Assembly (NCBI GenBank): GCA_031772625.1
Contig: CM062820.1
Span: 317,524,545-317,588,544, forward strand
Origin: Pinus tabuliformis
Taxonomy: Eukaryota > Streptophyta > Pinopsida > Pinales > Pinaceae
Direction of reading: 5' to 3'
Length of the DNA stretch: 64,000 nt
Every line of letters starts with the position of its first letter. The first letter of the stretch is position 1. Positions 10,335 to 19,453 of this stretch are shown piece by piece. The notes beneath the pieces are model-generated. The model made no database searches. It was not told where the DNA came from and saw only the letters and a list, made by a program, of their open reading frames with translations. The position numbers and the translations under genes are program-made.

Positions 10335-11557
10335 ATGTTGGATTGGAGAGAAAGAGAGCACGAGGACGTTGATTTAGCCGCAATTAATCATCAACCTTCC
10401 ATTGATGCCCTAAAAGCATGCGGACTATATAAATACTGGGCCATACCTGGCATGAGGGCTCAGGTGAGATTCTTGGAGTGGCTGGTTGAGAGATGGAACA
10501 TTCATGAGCAATGCTTTTACATCGGAGGGCACCAGCTCGAGATAGAGCCCTCTGACATATACTTTCTCACTGGCTTGCCAAATAGGAGCGAGCAACTCAA
10601 TCTAGCCGGGACTAGGCCGGGTGGCCAATCCCTTGTTAGTCTCCGGGCAGATTGGTGCACACCCAATGCACACCATGCGAAAGGCGTAGAAATCAAACAC
10701 ATCTCTCTGCGTGAACTCAAGGTTATAGCTTTCACGGTTACCAGAATTTGCGGTGCAGCCGCTTTACATATTGCCACCGGGTCCCAAATGCGGATGGCGA
10801 TTGACTGTTTCCAAGGCACCATTTTCAACTGGTGTGATGCTGTGTCGGCCAATATGAAGGGCCAACTGACTAGGGCAAAGAACGGACAACTGAAGACCTT
10901 TGGATATGGGCCTCTAGTTGTGAGCTTTGCCTTAGAGAGAGTTCCGATGCTGATCCCTCAGCAACTCACTGTTGATATCTTGGGTCCTCGGGAACCAAAG
11001 CTGATACGATGGGTTACGGTGATGGCCCGGCATCCTGACGAGGGCGCGGCGGTTGTTCGATTCCCTGATAGTTATTTTCACTGGTTAGAGGACCAGGTTT
11101 TTTCGATCCAGGACTTTCCGTATGCCGGAGTAGATTTTCGAGGTGATCCGGACATGGTTCTTCCACAGGGAGAACAATGGGATGACAGAGGTACTTTATT
11201 TTTCACAAGTTTTCAAATTATATATATATTTTTTTTGTTTTTTATATATATCGTCTCAAAACTGACAGTAAAAATTTTCAAAATGCAGATGTTGGTCCAC
11301 GGCGCCCAGCCAATCTTCGGCCTTTTGAGAGGAGACATCCAGTTGCACCGGTACCGGCTCCACAGGATGCGGCTGCAGAGTCATTAGCTGAGTTGGAGCA
11401 GGATCTAGAGCGTCTGACGGTGGATATACCTGAGACTACCATAGATGATATTCCTATCAGACTTCAGCGCTATGTAGTCGCAGTCCTTGGGCCGTTTAGG
11501 AGATTTTTGTGTAAGGTAGCCCGTGCAGTGGTGTCGTATAGAGAGCACCACCAGTGA
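10335..11557 (+). CDS. Antisense plant mobile domain (PMD) protein, spliced
   Basis: A plus-strand gene inside the minus-strand element. The ATG at 10335 (not the upstream frame extension) is chosen because Tat-2 starts at the matching M..WREREH. Exon 10335-11190 ends ACAGAG|GTAC; intron 11191-11288 ends ATGCAG; exon 11289-11557 ends in TGA. Joined, they give 375 codons in one open frame. The N-terminal ~285 residues match the PMD (aminotransferase-like mobile domain) family: GLYKYWAIPGM, FLEWLVERW, EIEPSDIYFLTGLP. The C-terminus is a Leu/Glu-rich helix ending in a VARAVVSYREHH tail, similar to the post-intron part of Tat-2. PMD proteins occur both as transposon-borne ORFs and as host silencing factors (MAIN/MAIL1); the role in the element is unknown. 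It ends 198 bp from the converging second RNase H frame. Confidence 0.8.
11191..11288 (+). other. Predicted intron 2 of the antisense PMD gene (98 bp)
   Basis: GT at 11191 and AG at 11287-11288, AT-rich with TATATATA runs. Removing it restores an open frame to 11557. Without removal the frame ends early at ~11387 in unrelated sequence. Tat-2 has GT...AG at the matching position (63035-63152) with the same following word ATGTkGGTCC. Confidence 0.8.
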
Positions 11558-11755
11558 TTGGCTAGTCACTTTGTAGACACATGTGACATTTTTGACTTTT
11601 TGTACTTATCATTTTGCCGATCATAAGGTGTTTTTCAACCTATGATCGAAGACAATGTATATTTTTTGACACACTCCTATCTATATATATATCACTATTA
11701 CCGGCTTATCTTGTTTAACATATGTGATGAAATGTTTTTAAATTTACTTGCATGA

Positions 11756-12229
11756 TTATCGTAAATGTCTGTCCAACATTCGAGAAGCAATTGCATCTGC
11801 TAATGTATTTAAAGACCTCGGAATATGCTGATATTCAATGTAATCAAATTCACGTTCCAAGAGACGCACTCTCAAAAATAACCTTAATAACACAGGATTT
11901 CTAATGGCATATATTCTATTAAGCTGTAATACAACAAGTTCAGAATCTAACCTCACTATCAAACGTCGAATTCCAAATGAAATAGATTCGGATAATAATT
12001 CAACCACTGCACTGTATTTTGCAATGTTGTTCGTTGTTTGACCGAGGCTTACCCCATGCATAGAAACTAACTCGTCAGAGGGCGAATAGATAACCCAAGC
12101 TGCGGAAGAGATATTCCGTGTACTACGACAAGCACCATCAGCAAATCCGATGTATGTTTGGAGAGGCATCGACATCTGCAATATCAAGAGTAAAACCAAG
12201 ATAAGCCAGAATAACGACGAAAAACACAC
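11756..12229 (-). CDS. Second (additional) RNase H of Tat-1
   Basis: A 157-residue frame downstream of integrase, the position of the extra RNase H typical of the Tat lineage; it degrades the RNA strand of RNA:DNA hybrids during reverse transcription. Expected acidic residues: FADGA (first Asp) present; the Glu of the NN(I/V)AEY motif is Lys here (NNIAKY, codon AAA near 12028); RLDSELV Asp present; TLADA Asp present. Tat-2 keeps NNIAEY. So one active-site residue is probably lost. The first ~15 residues are hydrophobic and may not be part of the real protein, which may be joined to pol by splicing or read from a separate start. It converges with the plus-strand PMD gene. Confidence 0.8.
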   Translation of the reverse strand: MCFSSLFWLILVLLLILQMSMPLQTYIGFADGACRSTRNISSAAWVIYSPSDELVSMHGVSLGQTTNNIAKYSAVVELLSESISFGIRRLIVRLDSELVVLQLNRIYAIRNPVLLRLFLRVRLLEREFDYIEYQHIPRSLNTLADAIASRMLDRHLR

Positions 12230-12317
12230 TCTCTAAGCTAAGCACACTGACTAAACTAACAAACATACTAGCTAGAAAGAAAACCTAACCTAACTAAAAA
12301 TTCTCCATACCCACCAT

Positions 12318-12617
12318 TTAAGCATAATACCTCTTTAGGTAAAGTCCATTTCTGGGTTTACCCAAAGAGTCCCCATCAAAATCTACCAGCTCATAAGCCC
12401 CTTTTGCTAGCTTTCGCTTTACAATGTAGGGTCCATGCCACATAGGAACGAATTTTCCAGCACCTAGCTTATCGTTAGCTTGATCATATAGTAGCACTAG
12501 GTCTCCCTCCGAAAAACTTCGAGGGGTCACATTTCTATCATACTGAGCTTTCATTCGCTTCGCGTGAGTCTCGATTGCCAATGCAGCATCACGTCGAGTC
12601 TCATCTAATTTAGCTAA
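12318..12617 (-). pseudogene. Integrase C-terminus after an in-frame stop
   Basis: Continues the pol frame without shift after the TAA at 12618-12620, for 99 codons, to a stop at 12318. It contains the integrase C-terminal GPY/F-type module (WHGPYIVKRKLAKGAYELVD and LYLKRYY). Because it is uninterrupted and in frame, the TAA looks like one recent nonsense mutation, TTA TAA TTA in context, rather than a true end of pol. Confidence 0.8.
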
Positions 12618-15119
12618 TTATAATAAATGCTTCTCCTCTTCGGAAGTAGCTGGAAGTAATTCGACAGCCATTTGAAGTGATGGGATTTCGCATTCAATGG
12701 GTAACACAGCTTCCAAGCCATAAACTAGCTGGAAAGGAGTGAACCCTGTTGAAGTTTTCACTGAGGTTCGGTATGCCCATAGCGCTGAAAATAACATGTT
12801 GTGCCAATTCGACCGATGAATACCAATGGTTCGTCGGATCATGATAACCAGAACTTTGTTGATAGACTCAACCAAACCGTTGGCTTGCGGATAATAAGGA
12901 GTAGAGCTATCGTGGCGCAAACCAAGCTGGCTTGTAAGCTCAGTCATCATGATGTTTCGAAAATGGCTCCCATGGTCAGTAATGATTGCTTGTAGGACAC
13001 CAAACCTAGTTATAATATGATTGAATACGAAAACTGCAGTTGTTTTGCCGCTTGCATCGAATGTAGGCATCGCCTCGGCCCATTTAGTAAAATAATCAAC
13101 CGCGAGGATGATATACGCATGCCCCCCGGCCGAGTGAGGGTTACAAGTAATAAAATCGATACCCCATTTGGCGAATGGAACAACAACAATTATAGGGTGG
13201 AGAGGAGCAGGTGGTGCGCGCATCTTGCGATCAAACACTTGACAGTTGTGGCACTTCCGGACTGCAATGATACAATCTTTAAACATAGATGGCCAAAAGT
13301 AGCCAGCGCGCAACACCTTCTGAGCTGTGGCATACCCAGACATATGACCGCCACATGCTCCAGAGTGACAATCATTCAAAACCCTCTCAACCTCTTCGTG
13401 AGTTAAACAACGTCGAAAAACTAAGTCTGCCCCCCGGCGATAAAGTGTATCTCCAATAATTTTGTATTGCTGGGATTGAAACCGAATTTTTCGACATTCC
13501 GACTTTGAAGCTTCAGGCCGAAAGGTTTGGGTTTGGAGATAGATGATTATATCCCCGTACCACGGATCTAAAGTACTGATAAGAAACAAAGATTCGTCCG
13601 CAATGGACTCCTCTGCCACAGTCTCTGTGTCAGCACGCAGGAAATCACACATCAATTCCGCAAAAACTAAGGATTTCTTAGACTTGGACTTCTCAAACTC
13701 CAAGTCGAACTCTTGCAGGATAACGATCCATTTAGAGTACTTGCCCCCTAGCAGTTGTTTTGTCAAAATATAAATCATAGGGTTACAATCCGAAATAACT
13801 GTAGTTTTACGGAGAAGAATGTAGTGACGAAAACGCTGGACATCTTGAACGGCTGCCAGGGCCAATTTCTCCACATGCGAATATTTTAGCTCAGTGGGAT
13901 TTAAGGTCCTACTAAGATAATATATCACATGTTCCGCTCCGAATTCATATTCTTGAACTAACACCATTCCAATGGTGGAATGCGAAGCGGCGAGGTATAA
14001 GAAGTAGTCCTGGTTGTAGTTGGGAGGATGCAACAACGGTGCATGGGTCAACGCGTGTTTAAGTGCATCAAAAGATTGTTGGGCAATCTCGTCCCAAAAG
14101 AATTGAGCGTTCTGTTTCAACAACCGTGTAAAACCTTTAGTGACCTCGGCGTAGTTTGGAATGAATCGGCGTAAAAAGTTCGCTTTCCCTTGCAAACTTT
14201 GGAGTTGGCGCAAACTCGAAGGAGGAGGCAATTTGATGATAGCTTCGACCTTCGAGGGATCGACGCGAATGCCGGCTTTTGAAACAACAAATCCCAGCAA
14301 TCGACCCGTCTCTATACAGAAAACACACTTGTGGGGATTCAACCGAATTCGATAATGCCTACACCTCATAAAGATTGCTCGTAAGTGGACAAGGTGATCA
14401 GCTCGATGTAAAGAATGAGCAGGCAAATCATCGAGGTACGGTTGCACAATGTGCTTGATGTCATGAAATGCGTAAGACATGGCCCGTTGAAAAGTGGCTC
14501 CGGCATTCTTAAGTCCAAAAGGTAATTTAAAATAAGCAAACGTCCCCCATGGACAAATGAATGTCGTTTTTGGTTGGTCGGCAGGTAGAATATTGATTTG
14601 ATTATAGCCCGAAAAGCCATCCATAAAGGAAAACATTTCACTTCCGACACAATCATCAATAATTTGATCGATATAAGGCGTAGGATAGTTGTCTTTTGGA
14701 CAAGCGCGATTTATATCCCTATAGTCGATACAGATTCTTATTGTTCCTTGTTTCTTGTTGACCGGAACAATATTCGATACCCAATCCGTTAACGGGATCG
14801 GATAAATGAAACCTGCTTTCAACAGCTTTTCGACTTCTGCTTTAATCGCAGCCGCTTTCCGAGGGTGAATCTGACGCAACCGTTGCCGGACGGGTTTAGC
14901 ATCCGGGTAGGTCTTTATTTCATGAACAACAATGGCAGGATCGATTCTCGGCATTTCCTCGTAAGACCAGGCAAACACATCGCGGAATTCTTGGAATAGG
15001 GCCTTGTAAGTTTGGATTTCATCTTCTGTACATGAGGCACCTATATGAATGTTTTCCTCGATTTCGGGCTTCACTGAAAGATCAATGGGAATAGTACGAG
15101 AAATATTCCCTAAATTCAA
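12618..15119 (-). CDS. pol: Tat-1 pol: reverse transcriptase, RNase H, integrase
   Basis: An 833-codon frame. RT occupies about residues 60-260, with the catalytic YLDD at 14427-14438 (residues ~228-231). Classical RNase H follows at about 330-450; the first expected Asp is replaced (LYLAASHSTIG), as is usual for the degenerate RNase H of Tat elements. Integrase follows with an HHCC zinc module (CHSGACGGH...CHNC) and the DDE triad in WGIDFI, ITDHGSHF and NGLVESIN. The frame begins in -1 relative to gag-protease and overlaps its end by about 50 bp. The first codon given is TTG, so expression probably needs frameshifting or splicing. It ends at a TAA (12618-12620) after which integrase continues. 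Confidence 0.92.
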   Translation of the reverse strand: MNLGNISRTIPIDLSVKPEIEENIHIGASCTEDEIQTYKALFQEFRDVFAWSYEEMPRIDPAIVVHEIKTYPDAKPVRQRLRQIHPRKAAAIKAEVEKLLKAGFIYPIPLTDWVSNIVPVNKKQGTIRICIDYRDINRACPKDNYPTPYIDQIIDDCVGSEMFSFMDGFSGYNQINILPADQPKTTFICPWGTFAYFKLPFGLKNAGATFQRAMSYAFHDIKHIVQPYLDDLPAHSLHRADHLVHLRAIFMRCRHYRIRLNPHKCVFCIETGRLLGFVVSKAGIRVDPSKVEAIIKLPPPSSLRQLQSLQGKANFLRRFIPNYAEVTKGFTRLLKQNAQFFWDEIAQQSFDALKHALTHAPLLHPPNYNQDYFLYLAASHSTIGMVLVQEYEFGAEHVIYYLSRTLNPTELKYSHVEKLALAAVQDVQRFRHYILLRKTTVISDCNPMIYILTKQLLGGKYSKWIVILQEFDLEFEKSKSKKSLVFAELMCDFLRADTETVAEESIADESLFLISTLDPWYGDIIIYLQTQTFRPEASKSECRKIRFQSQQYKIIGDTLYRRGADLVFRRCLTHEEVERVLNDCHSGACGGHMSGYATAQKVLRAGYFWPSMFKDCIIAVRKCHNCQVFDRKMRAPPAPLHPIIVVVPFAKWGIDFITCNPHSAGGHAYIILAVDYFTKWAEAMPTFDASGKTTAVFVFNHIITRFGVLQAIITDHGSHFRNIMMTELTSQLGLRHDSSTPYYPQANGLVESINKVLVIMIRRTIGIHRSNWHNMLFSALWAYRTSVKTSTGFTPFQLVYGLEAVLPIECEIPSLQMAVELLPATSEEEKHLL

Positions 15120-18100
15120 CTCTGAATCAGAATGTTTCGTTGGATTCTGAGCGTCTTTGACATATTCAGCGGTAAAGATAGATGAAAAATCATTTTCAAA
15201 GCATCATCCTTAGGTAAAAACGAAGATCTGTGATGGAGATCTTCCCATGGTAGATCGTCTACACTTAGGATTTCGCGAAGTTGTTCGTCAGATGACACGA
15301 CTTCGGGAAACGCTATCCGTTCTAAGGTTGAGATGAAAAGTGATTCTTCACTGACCACATTCATTTGGTCGCTTTCGGTTGAACGCGAGTCGGTAAAAGA
15401 CATGACAACTTCATAAGCAATTTCATATGGACTCAAAGGCATAGCATCACCGAATGAGTCTATCTCAGATTCAGATGGGACGATCCAAGGATCATCATAA
15501 ATAATGTTTTCTGATGTAATCATATGAATTGATGCAAATGAAGGGTCTGCGTTGATTGGAGGGAAAGGAAAAGTTCCCAGTAAACCAGAATCTTTAACTA
15601 AACCTACGCCAACGTCCCTATAAGGGATTGTCGTCTTACCGACATGCTGGATACTCTCTGAAGAGGCTGGGTCGGATGAAAAGTATGTCAGCTGATCAAT
15701 TGTCACGATCTTACCGTTATGTGGAAACTTTATTACTCTGAAGACCGATGAAACGACCGCTGTCATAGCATATGACCAACTTCGACCCAAAAGAAGGTTG
15801 TAGTCTAGAGGGGCATCAACCACCTCCAGACTAACAGTTTTACCTTCTACCCCTATAGGCAATTCCTGTAGAATACCAAACGGACGGAACCCACGGCCAT
15901 CAAAGGCCTTAAGGATGGTCGGGGATTGGTTCAACGAAGGAGAACCAAGCGATCTCCAACATTGAATCGACATAATACACGTAGAAGTTCCCTCATCAAT
16001 CACAGTCCGATGAATAGGCTTGTTTTTTACTATCACTGGAATTTGGAAAGCCATTTGATGGGGTAGACGCGGTGTACTATTTTCTATATCGAAGATTATC
16101 AGGTTCGGGTCCTGAACATCAACAGCTCCGATAGCCGACAAAAGTAATTTTCGTTGTGCTGGGCATGATTGCAGCACTTCTAAAGCCGACATTGCTGAGG
16201 GTGAAACAGCTAAGTCCTCAACGATGTTGTAATTCTGGGCCGCTCTCGCATGTGGATTGAAAGCAGACCTTCGAAGTACACCCTTGGCGGGCGATTTAAT
16301 TACTAGGTCCGGGTTAGGTTTCTCGATCTGTAGTGGATCGGAACCAGGAGATGAGGTTGATGGGTTAGAGTGAGAAGATTCTGCTTCCTTACCATCAACA
16401 GGATTCTTACTACCATAATCTTGTGATCGAGTCGCAATCCTCACATGAGACATCATCAAAATGGGTTCTTCACTGGCATTCGAGGAAGAACCTATCATCT
16501 TATTCTCCTGCTCCGGAAATGGATTTTTTAACACAGCAGGAGTGGGAGAACCTTTGACTATTTTCACAACCTCGGTCCGATGAGGGCAATCTCTCGTAAA
16601 ATGATCTTCTTCACAAATAAGACAAGGATATCGAGGTTTGCGCTTTTCATCATTGGTTTCCGACTTTTCTGTTTTCTCCTTTGGAGCCTTGTCTGCTTTA
16701 GCCTTCTTCTTTCCTTTCTTCTTTCCACCGTTTTTTGATTTGGCCGTAGATGACTCTACAGCATGAATATCGGCGGAAAGTTCGGGAGAAGACTCTCCTG
16801 TCGGGGAATCAGGCAAAGTGATAATAGGAGTAGTTGAAGCCTTGGAAGACTTCTTCTTGCTCTTTGTATTCACGATACCAATCATACCATCAGCGGCATG
16901 AGATCCCGAAGGAGCAGCAGCGATTTGATTCGACTTTGGAAGATCTGGAATCTTCTCGTGTAACGTACCCGACTGAGTGTAAACTAAGTCAAGGTACTGC
17001 GCCTGAGCAATGACTTGCTCCTCAGTAACTACTCCGGCCTTAGCTACATCTTCAGTAATCTTCGGTAATAATGATTTAACAAACCATTCAGCTAAGATTT
17101 GGTCCGGGATAAAAACTTTCACTAACCTTCTTCGACGTCTCCACTCATGAATGTGATCAGAAATATACGCGGACGTTGATTGTTTTAGTGAAGTTAATAA
17201 CTCCGTGCCGTTATCGTATCTGACCGGCAACTGAAAGTGAGTTAAGAACGAGGTAGCTAACTGGCTAAAATTGTAAAAAGAGGCCCGTGGTAACTCAATG
17301 TACCACTTGGCCGCGAGACCAATGAGTGTACGCTGGAAAAGACGTAAGCGGATCGAATCATCCGAGATAGAATTTGAAGCACACCAGAGGTGGTAAGTCA
17401 TCACATGATTGGACGGATCCTCTCCAGACTTACCTTCGAACTTGGGTATATCACTGGGCAACTTATTTGGCATTGGCGGCCAGAACGGAAGATATTGAAT
17501 TGGATCGTTCGTTAGGCGCGTCAAGTCTGGTAAATCCAAAGTTGCGATAAACGGTAACTGCCGGTTAGGATCTCTAAAACTCTGGGTCACAAGACAAGTC
17601 CCAGGAGGAGGATATCCAGGATAACTAGGAACAGGAGTCTCATTTGGGATATTATATCCTCCCGGAAAACCAGGATTAATCGGACCGTACTGGGGTTGTT
17701 GAGGTTGTTGATAAGTGTACCCAGGATACGGTTGATACTCGTAAACCGGCTGTTGGACAGCTTGCCCAGGTTGGTACTGTCCCTGGTACGGTTGTTGAAC
17801 AAATTGAGGTTGAGTAGTGACAACCGTACTTATACCAGGCTGACCTGTAGGCATCTGGACCGTGGTTTGAATCGTAGATCCGGACAACGGTAAAGATGTC
17901 TGAGGAGTGGTTACAGAGACAGTAGAAACCGGAGCTGTCGATACTCCAGAAGTAAGTGCGGCAGATGTAGCGGTAGTTGCAGCAGCCGTTTGAGATGGAG
18001 TACTAGGTGCAATTGGCGGCTGAGTAACTACCGAAGTTACAGAAGTTTGAACATTTGAATGGACAGGTTGCGGTTGCTGGGGTGGACCAGAAACTACGGG

Positions 18101-19453
18101 TTGTCCAGCTTGAGGTACCAACTGTAAACTTGGCTGCAACACCTGTTGACCTTGTGATGGATCCCACACTAACATTCCGGGGTATTGACCCGTAACAGGT
18201 TGAGGATACTGAGATCCATAACCGGATTGAGGATAGGATTGATAATTGTAAGGTGCAGATCCCATACCTTGAACATATGATTGACCTTGAGGTGGTTGAT
18301 AACCTTGACTTGAGTATTGACCTTGAGGTTGATAACCTTGAGGTAAATACGGATACTGGGGTTGACCTTGACCTTGAGGTTGATACCCTTGAGGTTGATA
18401 CCCTTGGGGTTGATACCCTTGAGGTTGCCATCCTTGAGGTTGCCATCCTTGAGGTTGATATTGATACTGAGGTTGACCCTGGGGTACATATTGAGGCTGG
18501 GGTTGACCTTGAGGCATGTATTGCACCATAGGTACATACTGACCTTGAGGTTGCCCCCCAGACACGATTTGTGTACCTTGAGGTTGCCCCCCAGGCGGTA
18601 ATTGGCCACCTTGAGGTTGGGAAACGGGAACTGAACCTGACATCATATAAATGTCTCCTACACCCAATGGTATATTACCATTGTTTCCAGCTAATAACCC
18701 ATGATCAATGGGTTGAGGAGATGCCCCCGCAAAGGTACCAGAAAGTGATTGATACCCAGTGGGAACAGAAGGACCGCCATGTAAGAAAGATTCAGGACTT
18801 TGAGTAAACACGGACGACTGACCAGACATATTTACAGGAGTATAAATACCTCCAGGTGGAAAAGGAGTACGAGGTGTAGAAAAACCTACCCCTGAGTTGT
18901 CTAAATAATTGGTTAACGAAAGGTACCAAGTAGTACTTCTAGGAGGACTGTAAAAGATAGATTCACGCTCCCTTAGATCAATAGTAAGTTGATCTTCAAG
19001 GTTAGAGACGCCTATTTCTTCCTCTGGAGCAAGTTCTTCAATAGCAATCAGACCAGTAGGAAGATTTTCGGTGATAACTCGTTCTACTCTCGGTGAATCT
19101 GGAACACTAGAAGTCGGAGTAACAGGTTCAGATATTTCAGGTTCTTCGCCTGTATCACTAGCAGACGAAAAACTACCAACAAGTTCAGAAACTGTAACAG
19201 CTTCGGGATTATAACCAGTCTCTAAGCCTTGGTAATCTGAATGGACTACCAAGGAAGATTCTCCTTCTTCAGGTGAACCTACTCTACTGCCACTAGGAGG
19301 AGTTACAAGGACCTTTAAACCTTCTAGATTACCGGGGTCGTCTCGAGGAGGTGATCCCCTAAGTCTACGGGATCTTCTCAACAATTCGGCCACAGAAACA
19401 ACTTCAGGAGACTGGACCCGAAGTCTACGGGACTGTCTCGGTAATTCCGCCAC
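15116..19453 (-). CDS. gag: Tat-1 gag-protease
   Basis: A 1445-codon open frame. Domains in order: Ser/Glu-rich N-terminus with a doubled VAEL.R.SRRLR motif; a Gln/Pro/Gly/Tyr-rich repeat region (~residues 280-620); a retrotransposon gag core (~660-850; LPSDIPKFEGKSGEDPSNHV, WRRRRRLVKVF); Lys-rich stretch; one zinc knuckle CLICEEDHFTRDC (~16590-16625), one residue shorter than the usual CX2CX4HX4C; and aspartic protease with VIDEGTSTCIM (~15980-16005) and LLLGRSW. The frame is open from 19453 but the codon there is GTG and no ATG occurs until 18827-18829 (VNMSGQSS). Either translation starts at that ATG, or a spliced upstream exon supplies the start; the frame begins just after TTTTTTAG, an acceptor-like site. 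It ends TGA at 15116-15118. Confidence 0.9.
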   Translation of the reverse strand: MAELPRQSRRLRVQSPEVVSVAELLRRSRRLRGSPPRDDPGNLEGLKVLVTPPSGSRVGSPEEGESSLVVHSDYQGLETGYNPEAVTVSELVGSFSSASDTGEEPEISEPVTPTSSVPDSPRVERVITENLPTGLIAIEELAPEEEIGVSNLEDQLTIDLRERESIFYSPPRSTTWYLSLTNYLDNSGVGFSTPRTPFPPGGIYTPVNMSGQSSVFTQSPESFLHGGPSVPTGYQSLSGTFAGASPQPIDHGLLAGNNGNIPLGVGDIYMMSGSVPVSQPQGGQLPPGGQPQGTQIVSGGQPQGQYVPMVQYMPQGQPQPQYVPQGQPQYQYQPQGWQPQGWQPQGYQPQGYQPQGYQPQGQGQPQYPYLPQGYQPQGQYSSQGYQPPQGQSYVQGMGSAPYNYQSYPQSGYGSQYPQPVTGQYPGMLVWDPSQGQQVLQPSLQLVPQAGQPVVSGPPQQPQPVHSNVQTSVTSVVTQPPIAPSTPSQTAAATTATSAALTSGVSTAPVSTVSVTTPQTSLPLSGSTIQTTVQMPTGQPGISTVVTTQPQFVQQPYQGQYQPGQAVQQPVYEYQPYPGYTYQQPQQPQYGPINPGFPGGYNIPNETPVPSYPGYPPPGTCLVTQSFRDPNRQLPFIATLDLPDLTRLTNDPIQYLPFWPPMPNKLPSDIPKFEGKSGEDPSNHVMTYHLWCASNSISDDSIRLRLFQRTLIGLAAKWYIELPRASFYNFSQLATSFLTHFQLPVRYDNGTELLTSLKQSTSAYISDHIHEWRRRRRLVKVFIPDQILAEWFVKSLLPKITEDVAKAGVVTEEQVIAQAQYLDLVYTQSGTLHEKIPDLPKSNQIAAAPSGSHAADGMIGIVNTKSKKKSSKASTTPIITLPDSPTGESSPELSADIHAVESSTAKSKNGGKKKGKKKAKADKAPKEKTEKSETNDEKRKPRYPCLICEEDHFTRDCPHRTEVVKIVKGSPTPAVLKNPFPEQENKMIGSSSNASEEPILMMSHVRIATRSQDYGSKNPVDGKEAESSHSNPSTSSPGSDPLQIEKPNPDLVIKSPAKGVLRRSAFNPHARAAQNYNIVEDLAVSPSAMSALEVLQSCPAQRKLLLSAIGAVDVQDPNLIIFDIENSTPRLPHQMAFQIPVIVKNKPIHRTVIDEGTSTCIMSIQCWRSLGSPSLNQSPTILKAFDGRGFRPFGILQELPIGVEGKTVSLEVVDAPLDYNLLLGRSWSYAMTAVVSSVFRVIKFPHNGKIVTIDQLTYFSSDPASSESIQHVGKTTIPYRDVGVGLVKDSGLLGTFPFPPINADPSFASIHMITSENIIYDDPWIVPSESEIDSFGDAMPLSPYEIAYEVVMSFTDSRSTESDQMNVVSEESLFISTLERIAFPEVVSSDEQLREILSVDDLPWEDLHHRSSFLPKDDALKMIFHLSLPLNMSKTLRIQRNILIQS
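18290..18620. repeat. Short tandem repeats coding the Gln/Pro-rich region
   Basis: Units of about 15-18 bp, mostly CTTGAGGTTG plus ATA, repeat many times on the plus strand, coding PQGYQ-like units on the minus strand. The plus-strand frames over this interval (LEVDTLEVD-like) are by-products of the repeat. Confidence 0.85.

Noticed and set aside
10047-10361. Minus-strand 104-codon frame over the G+C-rich patch
   Set aside because: Lies across an intron and hairpin; composition follows the motif patch, no homologue recognised and absent in Tat-2.
10335-11557. The PMD gene as an independent host gene into which Tat-1 inserted
   Set aside because: It lies between PPT and the second RNase H within the LTRs, and Tat-2 carries a homologue at the same place.
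18253-18601. Plus-strand frames with repeated LEVDTLEVD or LRLIPLRL text
   Set aside because: They are the reverse reading of the PQGYQ repeats in gag; any repeat free of stops gives such frames.
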